Source: Bacillota bacterium (GTDB taxonomy: Bacteria > Bacillota > Clostridia > Christensenellales > SZUA-584). Taken from it: 64,000 nucleotides of DNA. A program made the position numbers and the translations under genes. How positions within the stretch are numbered: position 1 is the stretch's first letter; each line of letters opens with the position of its first letter. Positions 27,762-36,830 of the stretch are shown one piece after another. Where the stretch lies: assembly GCA_023459495.1 (NCBI GenBank), contig JAEWTL010000059.1:130455-194454 (forward strand). The letters are read 5' to 3'. The notes beneath the pieces were generated by a model that had not been told where the DNA came from, searched no databases, and saw nothing but the letters and a program-made list of their open reading frames with translations.

Positions 27762-29306
27762 ATGAAAAGGACTTTGGCCATCCTGCTTGCGGCATGCCTG
27801 CTGCTGAGCGGATGCGGCGTTATTACAGAAACGGATGAAACAGGAGCGATCGTGTCTACGAGCGTTCTTGATATGAGTTCGAACGAATCCACAGGCCGCG
27901 TGATGACTTCGGCCGTGTATTTCTATAACCCAACCAGCGGCATGCTGACTGCCGAACCGCGCAGGCTGCTCATCAGGACTGATACCAATCCGGCGGAAGC
28001 TGCGGTGCAGGCGCTGCTGGCTGGCCCGTCGGAGAGCAGCGGACTCACCAGCGTGGCTCCTGTGGGCATGACGCTCGATTCCATTGAGTTCTCCCGCGAG
28101 GTGGCTAACGTATACCTGCTGTATGACGGAGCGCCAATGCAGCAATTGGACGAGTATACCCTCGAGTTGGCAATCGCCAACACGGTCACCGATATTTTAG
28201 GTGCGACATATATCTGCGTATTTTTGAACGGTATGCAGACCGGTTTTAAGGGCGGGCTCCGCGCACCGCTTAAAAAGCAGACGGTCAGCGTGAAGGAGGC
28301 ATTAGACCTGGCTGACGCGAAATTCGCTGCGGGCCGGACGCTGCTGACGGATGTGACGACGCCTGATGAAGCGCAGTCCACGGCGACGCCTGCCGTGACG
28401 GAAACGGATACCCTGCCAACGGAGGAGCCCTACGTTCCTGAAACGATGGAGTTGCAGACCGTACTGTATTATATCTCCAAGGACGGCGGATACCTGCTGC
28501 CCGAGGTTCACACGATAAAATATACGCAAGGCAAAGTCGTGGATGCGCTAATCGCGGAGCTGAAAAAGACCCCCAACAACTCAACGCTGATGAAGAGCCC
28601 GCTCTCGGAGGACCTTGCAGTCACCGGAGCATTGACGACGTTGGATGACGGCACTCGCACACTGTCGCTCGACTTTTCGGAGCGCATCGATTCGGGCTCG
28701 GATGAGGTAATCCTGTCGTACGCGTCCATCATTTACACGCTTACAGGCTTCATTCCGGGTGTGAACAAGGTTGAACTGTATGTTTCCGGCAACCCCATCA
28801 CTTCCATCGGCACGATGAGCAATCTGGGAGACGGCATCCAGCGCAGCGATTTTACCGGTTATATTGGCAGCAGCGCGCTGCTGTACTTTGATGACAGCAA
28901 TTCGGACCTGCTGCTTGCGGTATCACGCAGCATGGAACAGGGCAGGACATGGAGTGCCCGTGCCCGCGTGCTGGAGCTCTTAAGAGGGCCGCTGAAGGGC
29001 GATGGCGACGACGTACTTCCGATCATGCCGAAGGGCGTAACGGACGACGATATCCTGTCAGTCGACGTATATGGGGATACGGCCTATGTGAACCTGTCAC
29101 AGAATTTCAAAGATGCCTGTGCCGGGATGACCGCAAAAACAGAGATGCTGCTCGTGTATGCGATCGTCAATACGATCACCGCGATGGACGGCATCAGCAA
29201 GGTGCAATTTCTGATTGAGGGGCAGCAGACACGGACCCTTGCGGGAACGCTGTGCCTTTCCGATCCCTTCTTAAAGAATTACGGCATTATCAAGGACATC
29301 GGCTAA
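27762..29306 (+). CDS. Lipoprotein with three GerMN-like domains
   Basis: The 514-residue protein has a lipoprotein signal peptide (LLSGC lipobox, Cys near 22). Three successive GerMN-like units are recognisable: residues about 50-170 (SAVYFYNPTSGMLTAEPRRL), about 225-350 (LQTVLYYISKDGGYLLPEVH) and about 365-500 (ALLYFDDSNSDLLLAVSR). Each ends in the pattern IxNTxT...I..v.flieG. GerM is needed in Bacillus for spore formation and germination; non-sporulation homologues also exist. It lies two bases after the first GerMN gene and ends the operon by overlapping the stop of convergent asnB. Confidence 0.85.
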   Translation: MKRTLAILLAACLLLSGCGVITETDETGAIVSTSVLDMSSNESTGRVMTSAVYFYNPTSGMLTAEPRRLLIRTDTNPAEAAVQALLAGPSESSGLTSVAPVGMTLDSIEFSREVANVYLLYDGAPMQQLDEYTLELAIANTVTDILGATYICVFLNGMQTGFKGGLRAPLKKQTVSVKEALDLADAKFAAGRTLLTDVTTPDEAQSTATPAVTETDTLPTEEPYVPETMELQTVLYYISKDGGYLLPEVHTIKYTQGKVVDALIAELKKTPNNSTLMKSPLSEDLAVTGALTTLDDGTRTLSLDFSERIDSGSDEVILSYASIIYTLTGFIPGVNKVELYVSGNPITSIGTMSNLGDGIQRSDFTGYIGSSALLYFDDSNSDLLLAVSRSMEQGRTWSARARVLELLRGPLKGDGDDVLPIMPKGVTDDDILSVDVYGDTAYVNLSQNFKDACAGMTAKTEMLLVYAIVNTITAMDGISKVQFLIEGQQTRTLAGTLCLSDPFLKNYGIIKDIG

Positions 29307-31138
29307 ACGCGGATCGAGACGCGGTACTCCGTGAGCCACATGTTGAGCTGCAGGAGAAACGCGAACAGCTGCGGCCCAGTCATAAGCTGCCCGAACCAGG
29401 GCGTCACGATGCCGGAACAGCCCAGCATATCTTCCACGTTCTGCCGGTCGATCAGCGCATGGATAGGCGCGCCGCTGTCGCTGAGCGTTTCGCGCAGTGC
29501 CTGCGTAACAAGCCTTGTATACTCGGGATGATGAGTCTTGGGATACGGGCTTTTTTTGCGCCCGCGAATCGCTTCGGGCAACAGATCGGCCACGGCACGG
29601 CGCAGGATGCCCTTTTCCATGCCATCCGCGTTCATGATGTCCCATGGTATATTCCATGCGTATTCCGCGATGCGATGGTCGCAGAAGGGCACACGCACCT
29701 CGAGGCCGCACGCCATGCTCATCCGGTCCTTGCGCTCCAGCAGATTGGCCATGAACCATTTTTGGTTAAGGTAGAACATCTGCCTGCGCCTGCGTTCGAT
29801 AAGCTTCTCGTCGCCGAGCAGCGGTGTTTCCTCCACCGTGTCGAGATACCGGCTGCGCGCATATCCCTCGATATTCAGGCGGCCCAGATCCTTGGACATT
29901 ACGCGGCGACGCAGGTCGAGCGAGTTCGCCCAGGGAAAAATATCGAGCCCCAGCAGGTCTTCACGGTAGAACCATGGATATCCGCCGAAAATCTCGTCGG
30001 CGCATTCGCCGGAGAGCGCCACAGTGGCATGGCGGCGGATCTCACGGCAGAACAGCAAAAGGCTGGAGTCCACGTCGGCCATGCCCGGCAGGTCGCGCGC
30101 AACCATGGCATCCTTCAACGAAGCGACAAGCGCCTCAATGCCGACGATGAAGTCCGTGTGGCTGCTGCCGATATGGCGGCGCATCAGGCCGATGTAATCG
30201 CTGTCCGGGCTGGGCTGGAACAGGCTGCGGGTAAAGTACTTCTCGTTGTCCGTATAGTCGATCGAGAACGTGTGCAGCTGCTCGCCCTTTTCCGCTGCAG
30301 CTTTTGCCGCAATAGCAGAGAGCGTGGAGGAGTCCACACCGCCCGAAAGGAATGTACACACCGGCACGTCTGCAACAAGCTGCCGCCGGGTGGTGTCGTT
30401 GATGAGCCACTTGAGTCTTTCGGAAGTATCCTCGAGGGTGCCCGTATGTTCCGCGCAGACGTACTGCCAGTACCGGTGTACGTATGTGCCGAGCGGCGAG
30501 CAGATCATGCACTCGCCCGGCCGCAGCTCTTCGATGCCGGAGAACAGCGTTCGTCCCGGTGTGCGCGCAGGCGATAGCGCGAACAGCTCGAGCACCCCGG
30601 TTTCATCCATTACGGGCGTTATATCAGGGTGCTTCAGGATAGCCTTAATTTCGGAAGCGAACAGCAGTGCGTGTTTCGTGCGGGCGATGAACAGCGGCTT
30701 GACGCCCATGCGGTCACGGGCGAGGAAGATGCGCTGCTTGCGCTCATCCCAGATGCCAAACGCAAAGATACCGTTGAGTTTATCAACGCAGGAAGGGCCC
30801 CACTCAATGTACGAGAGCAGCAGCACCTCGGTATCGGAATGCGTAAGCAGCGTGTGTCCGCGCGCGATCAATTCGGCGCGCAGTTCAGGCGTGTTGTAGA
30901 GCTCACCGTTGTAGACAATAGCGTATGTATTGGAACCGATGCTGCGCACCATGGGCTGTGTGCCGCCCGCCGGGTCCACGACGGTGAGCCGCCTGTGGCC
31001 CAGCGCAGCCTGGTGTGTCATGAAACTCCCTGCGGCATCCGGGCCGCGGTGTGCGATGGCGTCCATCATGCGGGACAGCACCTCGCTTTGCGTCAGCAGA
31101 CTGTTCTCAAAATCAACGATACCCACGATTCCGCACAT
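29303..31138 (-). CDS. asnB: Asparagine synthetase (glutamine-hydrolysing)
   Basis: The product has 611 residues starting MCGIVGIVD, so Cys2 is the class II glutaminase nucleophile. Upstream in-frame codons are rejected because this start has GGGAGGG nearby. The N-terminal amidotransferase has LGHRRLTVVDP and YNGELYN. The synthetase half has the PP-loop SGGVDSS near residue 260 and the later GEGADEIFGGY-like SGECADEIFGGY. It converts aspartate, ATP and glutamine to asparagine. It is convergent with the GerMN operon, and the stop codons overlap by two bases with no terminator between. Confidence 0.95.
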   Translation of the reverse strand: MCGIVGIVDFENSLLTQSEVLSRMMDAIAHRGPDAAGSFMTHQAALGHRRLTVVDPAGGTQPMVRSIGSNTYAIVYNGELYNTPELRAELIARGHTLLTHSDTEVLLLSYIEWGPSCVDKLNGIFAFGIWDERKQRIFLARDRMGVKPLFIARTKHALLFASEIKAILKHPDITPVMDETGVLELFALSPARTPGRTLFSGIEELRPGECMICSPLGTYVHRYWQYVCAEHTGTLEDTSERLKWLINDTTRRQLVADVPVCTFLSGGVDSSTLSAIAAKAAAEKGEQLHTFSIDYTDNEKYFTRSLFQPSPDSDYIGLMRRHIGSSHTDFIVGIEALVASLKDAMVARDLPGMADVDSSLLLFCREIRRHATVALSGECADEIFGGYPWFYREDLLGLDIFPWANSLDLRRRVMSKDLGRLNIEGYARSRYLDTVEETPLLGDEKLIERRRRQMFYLNQKWFMANLLERKDRMSMACGLEVRVPFCDHRIAEYAWNIPWDIMNADGMEKGILRRAVADLLPEAIRGRKKSPYPKTHHPEYTRLVTQALRETLSDSGAPIHALIDRQNVEDMLGCSGIVTPWFGQLMTGPQLFAFLLQLNMWLTEYRVSIRV

Positions 31139-31224
31139 AAATGGAAGCCCTCCCAAAGTGATGTTCAGTACTTTAGTATATGAGGAGCGGCAAAAGGCGT
31201 GATTGACCTCCTGCAAAACCAGCG

Positions 31225-31253
31225 TTGCATCGCACCGGCAAATGCATTACAAT
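31225..31253 (+). promoter_or_regulatory. SigA promoter of the ECF-MBL-comEC-holA operon
   Basis: TTGCAT (31225-31230), 17 bp, TACAAT (31248-31253), about 30 bases before the first start codon. Confidence 0.7.
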
Positions 31254-31281
31254 AAAGCCAGATTCTTTGGGAGGATAACCG

Positions 31282-31782
31282 ATGCCCGGACAGAACCGAA
31301 CGAAAACGCTGGTGGTTACCAGCATGCTGGCAGCGCTGATATTTGTGATTACCTTTTTGGTGGCGATCCCTGTTCCCTCCACCAGCGCCTATGTGAACAT
31401 CGGAGACAGCGTGATTTATTGCGCAGGCCTGCTGGTAGGCGGGCCATGGGCTGCCGCGGCCGCCGGTATCGGCAGCATGCTCGCCGATTGGGCAGTAGGC
31501 GTACCAATCTATATGCCGGCTACGCTGATCATCAAGGCGCTGATGGGATTTGTCTGCGCCAAGATCGCAAAGAACGGAAAACTCCCCCTGTTTATACTGG
31601 GCTGTGTGACTGGCGGGGCCATCATGGTTCTGGGTTATGGCGCATATGAGGTGTTCTTTATGAACGGCTGGGGATATGCTGTCGTCACGTTGCCGGGGAA
31701 CCTGATTCAGTGGGCAGGCGGCGTTGCCGCAGCCATCGCACTGTACTTTCCTGTGAAACGCGTGAAAGGTTTGATCGGATGA
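31282..31782 (+). CDS. ECF transporter S component
   Basis: This 166-residue integral membrane protein has about five to six hydrophobic helices and matches the ECF-type vitamin transporter substrate-binding fold. Typical features are the N-terminal VTSMLAALIFVITFL, the PSTSAYVNIGDSVIY stretch, and IGSMLADWAVGVPIYMPATL followed by IIKALMGF. It captures a micronutrient and docks on a shared EcfAAT module encoded elsewhere. The ligand cannot be predicted; no riboswitch is visible in its leader. GGGAGG precedes the ATG. Its stop overlaps the MBL gene start (ATGA). Confidence 0.85.
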   Translation: MPGQNRTKTLVVTSMLAALIFVITFLVAIPVPSTSAYVNIGDSVIYCAGLLVGGPWAAAAAGIGSMLADWAVGVPIYMPATLIIKALMGFVCAKIAKNGKLPLFILGCVTGGAIMVLGYGAYEVFFMNGWGYAVVTLPGNLIQWAGGVAAAIALYFPVKRVKGLIG

Positions 31783-32510
31783 AGCTTACCTGTATCGGAA
31801 AATACGGCCCGTTCCCTAAAGCGGGGGAGGCCTGCTCCTGTTACCTGCTGTCCCACGAAGGCAAGAACGTGGTGGTTGACATGGGTTGCGGTGCGCTTTC
31901 CAAGCTGCTTTTAAAGTTGCGCGTGCCCGATATCGACGCGGTGGTGCTCTCGCATCTGCATACCGACCACATGGGGGACATGCTCACGATGCGCTATGCG
32001 CTGGAGGTCGCTAAAAGGCTGGGCTGGCGCAGCGAACCACTGCCCGTGTACCTGCCGGAGCAGCCTGCGGCGGAGGCCGGACTGATCGCATCTCACCCGA
32101 TGGTGGAAGCGCATTATATTTCTGACGGCATGCAGGAGACCATCTGCGGTATGAACGTGCAGTTTGCATTGATGCCGCACGCCATACCGAGCTATGCCAT
32201 GGCCTTCAGCGCGGACGGACGCATGCTGGTCTATTCCGGTGACACGCGCGACAATGATACTTTTGCAAAGTTCGCGTCGGATGCGGACCTGCTGCTGATG
32301 GACGCCGCTTTTCTTACCAAAGACAAAGGGCCTGCAGCACAGCATGTCTCCGCGCAGGATGCAGGACGTATTGCCCGTGAAGCGGGGGTTAAGCGCCTGC
32401 TGCTCACGCATATCTTCCCGGAGTACGACACGGATGAGCTGGTTCGTGAGGCACAGGAACAATACCCGGAAGCGGAGCTCATTGAAGTAAACAAAAGCTA
32501 CGAGGTGTAG
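31779..32510 (+). CDS. MBL-fold metal-dependent hydrolase (RNase Z-like group)
   Basis: The product has 243 residues from ATG 31779, which overlaps the previous stop. The metallo-beta-lactamase signature is SHLHTDHMGDM (HxHxDH), with VYSGDTRDND (Asp ligand) near residue 150 and LLTHIFPEYD near the C-terminus supplying the last His. The family includes RNase Z-like and cyclic-nucleotide or phosphonate hydrolases; the specific substrate is unknown. It is cytoplasmic, with no signal peptide, and is coupled in an operon with the transporter and comEC. Confidence 0.88.
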   Translation: MKLTCIGKYGPFPKAGEACSCYLLSHEGKNVVVDMGCGALSKLLLKLRVPDIDAVVLSHLHTDHMGDMLTMRYALEVAKRLGWRSEPLPVYLPEQPAAEAGLIASHPMVEAHYISDGMQETICGMNVQFALMPHAIPSYAMAFSADGRMLVYSGDTRDNDTFAKFASDADLLLMDAAFLTKDKGPAAQHVSAQDAGRIAREAGVKRLLLTHIFPEYDTDELVREAQEQYPEAELIEVNKSYEV

Positions 32511-34793
32511 ATGAATCGGACGCGCCGCGTCATGAATCGCCGCCCGCTGCTGTCTGCAGCCGCCGCGCTCGCGGTGGGCATCGTTGCAGGACGGTATCTT
32601 CACCTCTCCATTGCCTATATCATTATCGCCGTGATCTTTGCTGTCGCGGCGGTTTTTGTTTTTCGGCGAAGGCTGCGGGCAATGCTCGCGCTGGCTTGTG
32701 CAGCGCTTGGCTTTTTCGGCGCTTTTCTGGCTTCGACCGCCATGTCAACAAAGACCGCGCGGGAGGGGGAGGACCTCACGGTCACGGGCCGGGTGTACAG
32801 CGAACCGTACGTTAACGACTACGGCAGCACCGTCATGATGTTGGATCATGTGCATATTGAAGGCAAAGCGTATGGTAACGTCAAGCTCTATGTATCGGAC
32901 GGCGCACAGCTGATATGTGGCGACGTGGTAGAGACGACGGCGGAGATTGACCTTCCCAAAGGCGTGCGCAATCCGGGCGGCTTCGATGAGCGGCTGTACC
33001 TCGCCTCACAAAACGTCTATCAAAAGGCCTATGCTGATACCGTCACGGTCACAGGCTGGCAAGGCGGATTAGGCATTCTTTTCATACAGGCCCGGCAGAC
33101 GCTGGCAAATACGGTGGATGCCATATTCGAGTCAGATATCGCGCCCATTGCCAAGGGCATGCTGCTGGGCGACAAGAGCGGTCTGGATGAGCAGACCTAC
33201 GCGGCGTTCAAGGATACCGGTATGGCGCACGTACTGGCAGTATCGGGGCTGCACGCAGGCATCCTTATCGCCTTTGTCTATTATCTGCTGCGTCTGCTGC
33301 GCTTGAGGCGCACACCGCGCCTCGTCGTCACCGTTGCGTTTATCGTGCTTTACGCCTGCGTGACCGGGCTCACGCCTTCCATTGTGCGTGCGGGTATCAT
33401 GGCCTGCACACTGCTGTTCATGCGGCATCTCGGACGGCAGAACGATACCCTGAACGCCCTTGCGCTGGCATTCATTATCTCGCTGCTCATAAGCCCATTG
33501 GATTTATTCATGGCAGGATTCCAGCTTTCCTTCGGAGCCGTTTTTGGGATTTTAACTTTAGGCGCACAGATAAAGCATGGGATGGGCAGCCTGCTGCAGC
33601 GAAAACGGGCATGTTGGCTGACAAACTGGCTTGCTAACGGGGTATCCGCGTCGGTGGGCGCAACCGTGGGTACTGCGCCGTTGCTGGCGTCGTCTTTCAA
33701 CCGTGTGTCCATCCTCAGCATCCTGCTTAACATTGCGGTGATTCCCATCGCATTCGCTGCCATCGTAACGGTGTTTATCACGGTGTTGATCGGGCTTGTT
33801 ATCGGCAGCGCGGCGTCGTATGTCGCACTGGTGCCCGCTGCCGTGATCCGCTTTATGATGACGATCATCAACTGGGCAGCGTCGATTCCGTTCATCGCAG
33901 CCAATGTTGCCTCCCCGCCGTGGTACATGACGCTGGCATGGTTCGGAGTGCTGTTTGCCACATCCGGGTATGTGCTGACCCGGACAAAAGCTAAAGCGAT
34001 TTTCAGCAGTGCGCTTGCGGCGCTGGCCCTGCTTACAATGCTGGTTTCCCGGCCCTCCGGTATGGTTCTCGTGTTCCTGGACGTGGGGCAGGGCGATGCG
34101 GCATATATCCGCACCGCACAGGGGGGCGAATACTTTGTCGACGGCGGCCCGGAACGCAGCGCAAACGAGGTGGTGTCCTTTGCCGTTCGGCAGGGAGTGA
34201 CGCCCGATGCGGCGTTTGTTTCACACACCGACAGCGATCATTTTACAGGTCTGGTAGCGCTTTATGATGCAGGGCTGCTGCATAAGGTCTACTGCTCATA
34301 TCAGGAGGAGGAGGCGGTTCGCGCCGCGATGCCGGATGCCGAGGTGGTGCCGTTGGCTGCGGGTGATACCGTGCTGCTGGACGGTACGACGCGCGCCGTG
34401 GTATTATATCCTTACCGCGACACAGAGCCGGAATCCGCAAACGATGGGTCGCTCGTGCTGATGTTGGAATACGACGGGCATACTGCGTTGCTGACCGGCG
34501 ACATTCCGGGCAGGGTGGAAACGCAAGTGTTCGCACCCGTCGGCGAGGTTGACATCTACAAAGCCGCACACCACGGCTCCAACGGCTCCTCGTACCGGCT
34601 GCCGCTCTCTGTGCTGACCCCGGAATACAGCGTGGTCAGCGTGGGCCGAAACAGCTACGGACATCCAGGCGAGCTTGCGATGGATAACCTTGAGGATTAT
34701 TCTGGCACAGTCTATACGACAGAAGAGGAAGGCGCAGTGGAATTCAGGATTAACGATGATATTCGAGTACATACATACGGCGGGCAGGGCTGA
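32511..34793 (+). CDS. comEC: ComEC/Rec2-family DNA internalisation channel
   Basis: The 760-residue multi-spanning protein forms the DNA uptake channel of natural transformation. An N-terminal DUF4131-like OB region (DLTVTGRVYSEPYV) follows the first helices. The competence domain with GMLLGDKSGLD, VLAVSGLHAG and TPSIVRAGIMA is complete, and the C-terminal MBL nuclease-like domain has LDVGQGDAAYI, FVDGG, SHTDSDHFTGL and AAHHGSNGSS. The start codon directly follows the MBL stop. Presence of comEC alone does not prove competence, since comEA and comFA are not in view. Confidence 0.95.
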   Translation: MNRTRRVMNRRPLLSAAAALAVGIVAGRYLHLSIAYIIIAVIFAVAAVFVFRRRLRAMLALACAALGFFGAFLASTAMSTKTAREGEDLTVTGRVYSEPYVNDYGSTVMMLDHVHIEGKAYGNVKLYVSDGAQLICGDVVETTAEIDLPKGVRNPGGFDERLYLASQNVYQKAYADTVTVTGWQGGLGILFIQARQTLANTVDAIFESDIAPIAKGMLLGDKSGLDEQTYAAFKDTGMAHVLAVSGLHAGILIAFVYYLLRLLRLRRTPRLVVTVAFIVLYACVTGLTPSIVRAGIMACTLLFMRHLGRQNDTLNALALAFIISLLISPLDLFMAGFQLSFGAVFGILTLGAQIKHGMGSLLQRKRACWLTNWLANGVSASVGATVGTAPLLASSFNRVSILSILLNIAVIPIAFAAIVTVFITVLIGLVIGSAASYVALVPAAVIRFMMTIINWAASIPFIAANVASPPWYMTLAWFGVLFATSGYVLTRTKAKAIFSSALAALALLTMLVSRPSGMVLVFLDVGQGDAAYIRTAQGGEYFVDGGPERSANEVVSFAVRQGVTPDAAFVSHTDSDHFTGLVALYDAGLLHKVYCSYQEEEAVRAAMPDAEVVPLAAGDTVLLDGTTRAVVLYPYRDTEPESANDGSLVLMLEYDGHTALLTGDIPGRVETQVFAPVGEVDIYKAAHHGSNGSSYRLPLSVLTPEYSVVSVGRNSYGHPGELAMDNLEDYSGTVYTTEEEGAVEFRINDDIRVHTYGGQG

Positions 34794-35749
34794 TGGCGGA
34801 CAAGAACCTTTATCTCTTTTCGGGCGAGTATTATATGGTCAGAAAAGCGCTCAGCAGCCTGATTGATTCACTGGCGCTGCCGCTGCCCGAGATCAACATC
34901 ACAGGCTTCAAAACCATGCCATCCGTAGATACGCTCATCGAGGCCTGCGCGGCGCTGCCCATGATGGCGGATAAGCGGCTCATCTATGTGACCGATTACC
35001 CATCCCAAACGTCGGAAAACGACTCGTCAGACACGAAACGGCTGGCAGCCTTTCTGCCGAAGCTGCCCGAAACCACGGTGCTTGTTTTTGCGTGCGAGGA
35101 CGCGCCGGACAAGCGTCGGGCCCTTTATAAACGTATTGCGGAAACGGGGATAGTACGAGAGTTTCCGCCGCCCAAAGAGAAGGACTGCGCAGCCTTTGCG
35201 GTGGAGCAGGCCAAAACGCACGGCATCCGGATGTCCATCGCCACAGCAACGCAGCTTGTGAAGCTCGCAGGTTGCGATTATTACACGATGGAAAATGAAG
35301 TGGCCAAGCTGGCGGTATATGTGGGAACGGGGGAGGTCACAGCCGAGCATGTGCGCCAGTGCGCTTCCCGTACGCTCGATTACAATATATTTGAACTGCA
35401 CAATTTGTTCATCCGGCGCGACGCGGGAAGTGCGCGCATGCTGCTGGCCGATGTGCTGGATACCGAGCGGCCCGAAGGACTGATCGGGCTGTTTGCGAAG
35501 AAGTTCCGCGATATGTACAAGGTGCGTTCGCTGATGGATCTGGGTTACGGGCCTGCGCGCATCGCTCAGACACTGCAAATGAAAGAATATCCCGCACAAA
35601 TGCTCGTTTCGGAATGCGCGAAATTTACGCGTGATCATCTCCAGAATGCGTTGCGCGCGCTGGCCGACCTTGACTATGCGGTGAAAAGCGGGGAGAAGGA
35701 CGCGCTGCTGGCGATGTCACAGACGCTGCTGGCGATTTATAACCTTTGA
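34793..35749 (+). CDS. holA: DNA polymerase III subunit delta
   Basis: The protein (318 residues) is the clamp-loader delta subunit, which opens the sliding clamp at the replisome. Family features include the N-terminal YLFSGEYYMVRKAL, PMMADKRLIYVTDY, the GCDYYTMENEVAKLAVY region and the C-terminal helical domain with ENALRALADLDYAVKSG-like DLDYAVKSGEKDALLA. The start overlaps the comEC stop (TGATG). The comEC-holA-rpsT order is a standard Firmicutes arrangement, with rpsT on the opposite strand here. Confidence 0.94.
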   Translation: MADKNLYLFSGEYYMVRKALSSLIDSLALPLPEINITGFKTMPSVDTLIEACAALPMMADKRLIYVTDYPSQTSENDSSDTKRLAAFLPKLPETTVLVFACEDAPDKRRALYKRIAETGIVREFPPPKEKDCAAFAVEQAKTHGIRMSIATATQLVKLAGCDYYTMENEVAKLAVYVGTGEVTAEHVRQCASRTLDYNIFELHNLFIRRDAGSARMLLADVLDTERPEGLIGLFAKKFRDMYKVRSLMDLGYGPARIAQTLQMKEYPAQMLVSECAKFTRDHLQNALRALADLDYAVKSGEKDALLAMSQTLLAIYNL

Positions 35750-35765
35750 GCCATGGGGTAAACGC

Positions 35766-35795
35766 AAAAAGTCTGCAGTCCAACGGACTGCAGAC
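35766..35795 (-). terminator. Terminator of rpsT
   Basis: A perfect 11-bp stem, GTCTGCAGTCC (35771-35781) and GGACTGCAGAC (35785-35795), with a T tail on the minus strand (A run 35766-35770). It lies between convergent holA and rpsT and may also slow holA transcription. Confidence 0.9.
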
Positions 35796-35822
35796 CGTAT
35801 ACGCTAAGCGGATAGGCGAAGG

Positions 35823-36089
35823 TTACGCGGAAAGCGTCGAGACGGCTTTAGCGATCTGCACCTTTTTGCGGTTGACGCTGTTGCGATGGACGATACCCTT
35901 GATCGCGGCGGAATCCAGCGCGCCTTCATATTCCTTCGATAGCTTAGCCACGGCTTCCTTGTCACCTGCGGCCACGGCAGCTGTAAACTTCTTGGCGACC
36001 GTCTTGAGTTCGGACTTGATCACGCGGTTGCGCAGGTTCGCTTTTTCTTCCACGCGCACGCGGCGCTTGGCGGATTCAATATTTGGCAA
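35823..36089 (-). CDS. rpsT: 30S ribosomal protein S20
   Basis: The 88-residue protein begins (M)PNIESAKRRVRVEEK and shows the lysine-rich helical S20 pattern through the 16S-binding helices. The start is TTG at 36089, because GGAGGAAAGACAC precedes it and the homology begins there; a longer open frame to 36179 overlaps the promoter. UUG initiation of rpsT is also known in E. coli, where it takes part in autoregulation. Confidence 0.96.
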   Translation of the reverse strand: MPNIESAKRRVRVEEKANLRNRVIKSELKTVAKKFTAAVAAGDKEAVAKLSKEYEGALDSAAIKGIVHRNSVNRKKVQIAKAVSTLSA

Positions 36090-36132
36090 GTGTCTTTCCT
36101 CCGTTAATGGTACTCTTTTGATAACGCATCGT

Positions 36133-36161
36133 ATTTTAACATACGCATTCGACTTTTGCAA
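36133..36161 (-). promoter_or_regulatory. SigA promoter of rpsT
   Basis: On the minus strand TTGCAA (36161-36156), 17 bp, TAAAAT (36138-36133), about 45 bases before the TTG start. Confidence 0.7.
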
Positions 36162-36242
36162 GTCCGGTTTGTCAATCAAACCACGTTTTTATCATACCTT
36201 AAAGGATGTATTTTTACCTTCGCGGAGAGTTTATAAGCATTA

Positions 36243-36271
36243 TTGACATCGGCATCCGGTTATGATAAACT
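36243..36271 (+). promoter_or_regulatory. Promoter of the tRNA cluster
   Basis: TTGACA (36243-36248), 17 bp, TGA-extended TAAACT (36266-36271), about 48 bases before tRNA-Arg. Confidence 0.75.
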
Positions 36272-36318
36272 TTCGTCTTGTCGGTTATACATGCTTCTTT
36301 AAGGACCGGCGAAAGCCT

Positions 36319-36395
36319 GCGCCTGTAGCTCAGCAGGATAGAGCAACGGCCTTCTAAGCCGTGTGTCCAGGGTTCGAGTCCCCGCAGGCGCGCCA
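36319..36395 (+). tRNA. tRNA-Arg (anticodon TCT)
   Basis: The acceptor stem is GCGCCTG with CAGGCGC; the D-loop has AGCTCAGCAGGATAGAGC, the anticodon loop CTTCTAA, and the T arm CAGGGTTCGAGTCCCCG. CCA is encoded (36393-36395). Confidence 0.97.
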
Positions 36396-36432
36396 TTTCG
36401 TTTCGTCGGTGACTAAAAAGCATTATTAACAT

Positions 36433-36510
36433 GGTGGGCGTAGCTCAGTCGGTTAGAGCGCCAGGTTGTGGCCCTGGAGGTCGTGGGTTCGATTCCCACC
36501 GCTCACCCCA
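36433..36510 (+). tRNA. tRNA-His (anticodon GTG)
   Basis: The acceptor is GTGGGCG with CGCTCAC, the anticodon loop TTGTGGC, and CCA is encoded. A G at 36433 provides the G-1 identity element opposite the C discriminator, as expected for tRNA-His. Confidence 0.97.
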
Positions 36511-36588
36511 TTTTACTCAGGGAGTTCCCGAAAAGCTTGGGGGTAGCCCCGAAGCCCCCGGAAAGCAAAGCTTTGCGGGATGAGGCGA

Positions 36589-36663
36589 TGGGGTGTAGCC
36601 AAGTGGTAAGGCACGGGACTTTGACTCCCGCATTCGCAGGTTCGACCCCTGCCACCCCAGCCA
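36589..36663 (+). tRNA. tRNA-Gln (anticodon TTG)
   Basis: The acceptor is TGGGGTG with CACCCCA, the anticodon loop CTTTGAC, the T arm CAGGTTCGACCCCTG, and CCA is encoded. A GCAAAGCTTTGC palindrome (36565-36576) lies in the spacer after tRNA-His. Confidence 0.97.
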
Positions 36664-36686
36664 ATCTTTTTAAAAGTGAACCGATG

Positions 36687-36723
36687 AAACCGTTTTATAT
36701 CCGCCGGATATGGACGGTTTTTT
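36687..36723 (+). terminator. Terminator of the tRNA cluster
   Basis: AAACCGT (36687-36693) pairs with ACGGTTT (36714-36720), with an inner ATATCC/GGATAT stem, followed by TTTTTT. Confidence 0.85.
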
Positions 36724-36747
36724 CATTTTACCTTACAAAAGCGTAAA

Positions 36748-36774
36748 TAAAATGTGAAAACAGCATAGCGATAC
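36748..36774 (+). promoter_or_regulatory. Weak sigma-28-like promoter before the FlxA-like gene
   Basis: TAAA (36748-36751), about 16 bases, GCGATAC (36768-36774). It partly matches the flagellar sigma consensus. flxA of E. coli is a sigma-28 gene, which supports the reading. Confidence 0.4.
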
Positions 36775-36830
36775 TCATTTTTTTATACCCCACACCGAAA
36801 CACTGTATGGGAGGGAGAAAGGAAGGAAAA

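Noticed and set aside
29252..30577. 441-codon plus-strand open frame
   Set aside because: It is antisense to asnB, whose motifs (Cys2, SGGVDSS) are certain; the frame has no ribosome site and an atypical composition. It is a GC-rich shadow.
31139..31281. Vitamin riboswitch before the ECF S component
   Set aside because: The promoter leaves a leader of only about 25 bases, too short for any known riboswitch, and no conserved elements are visible.
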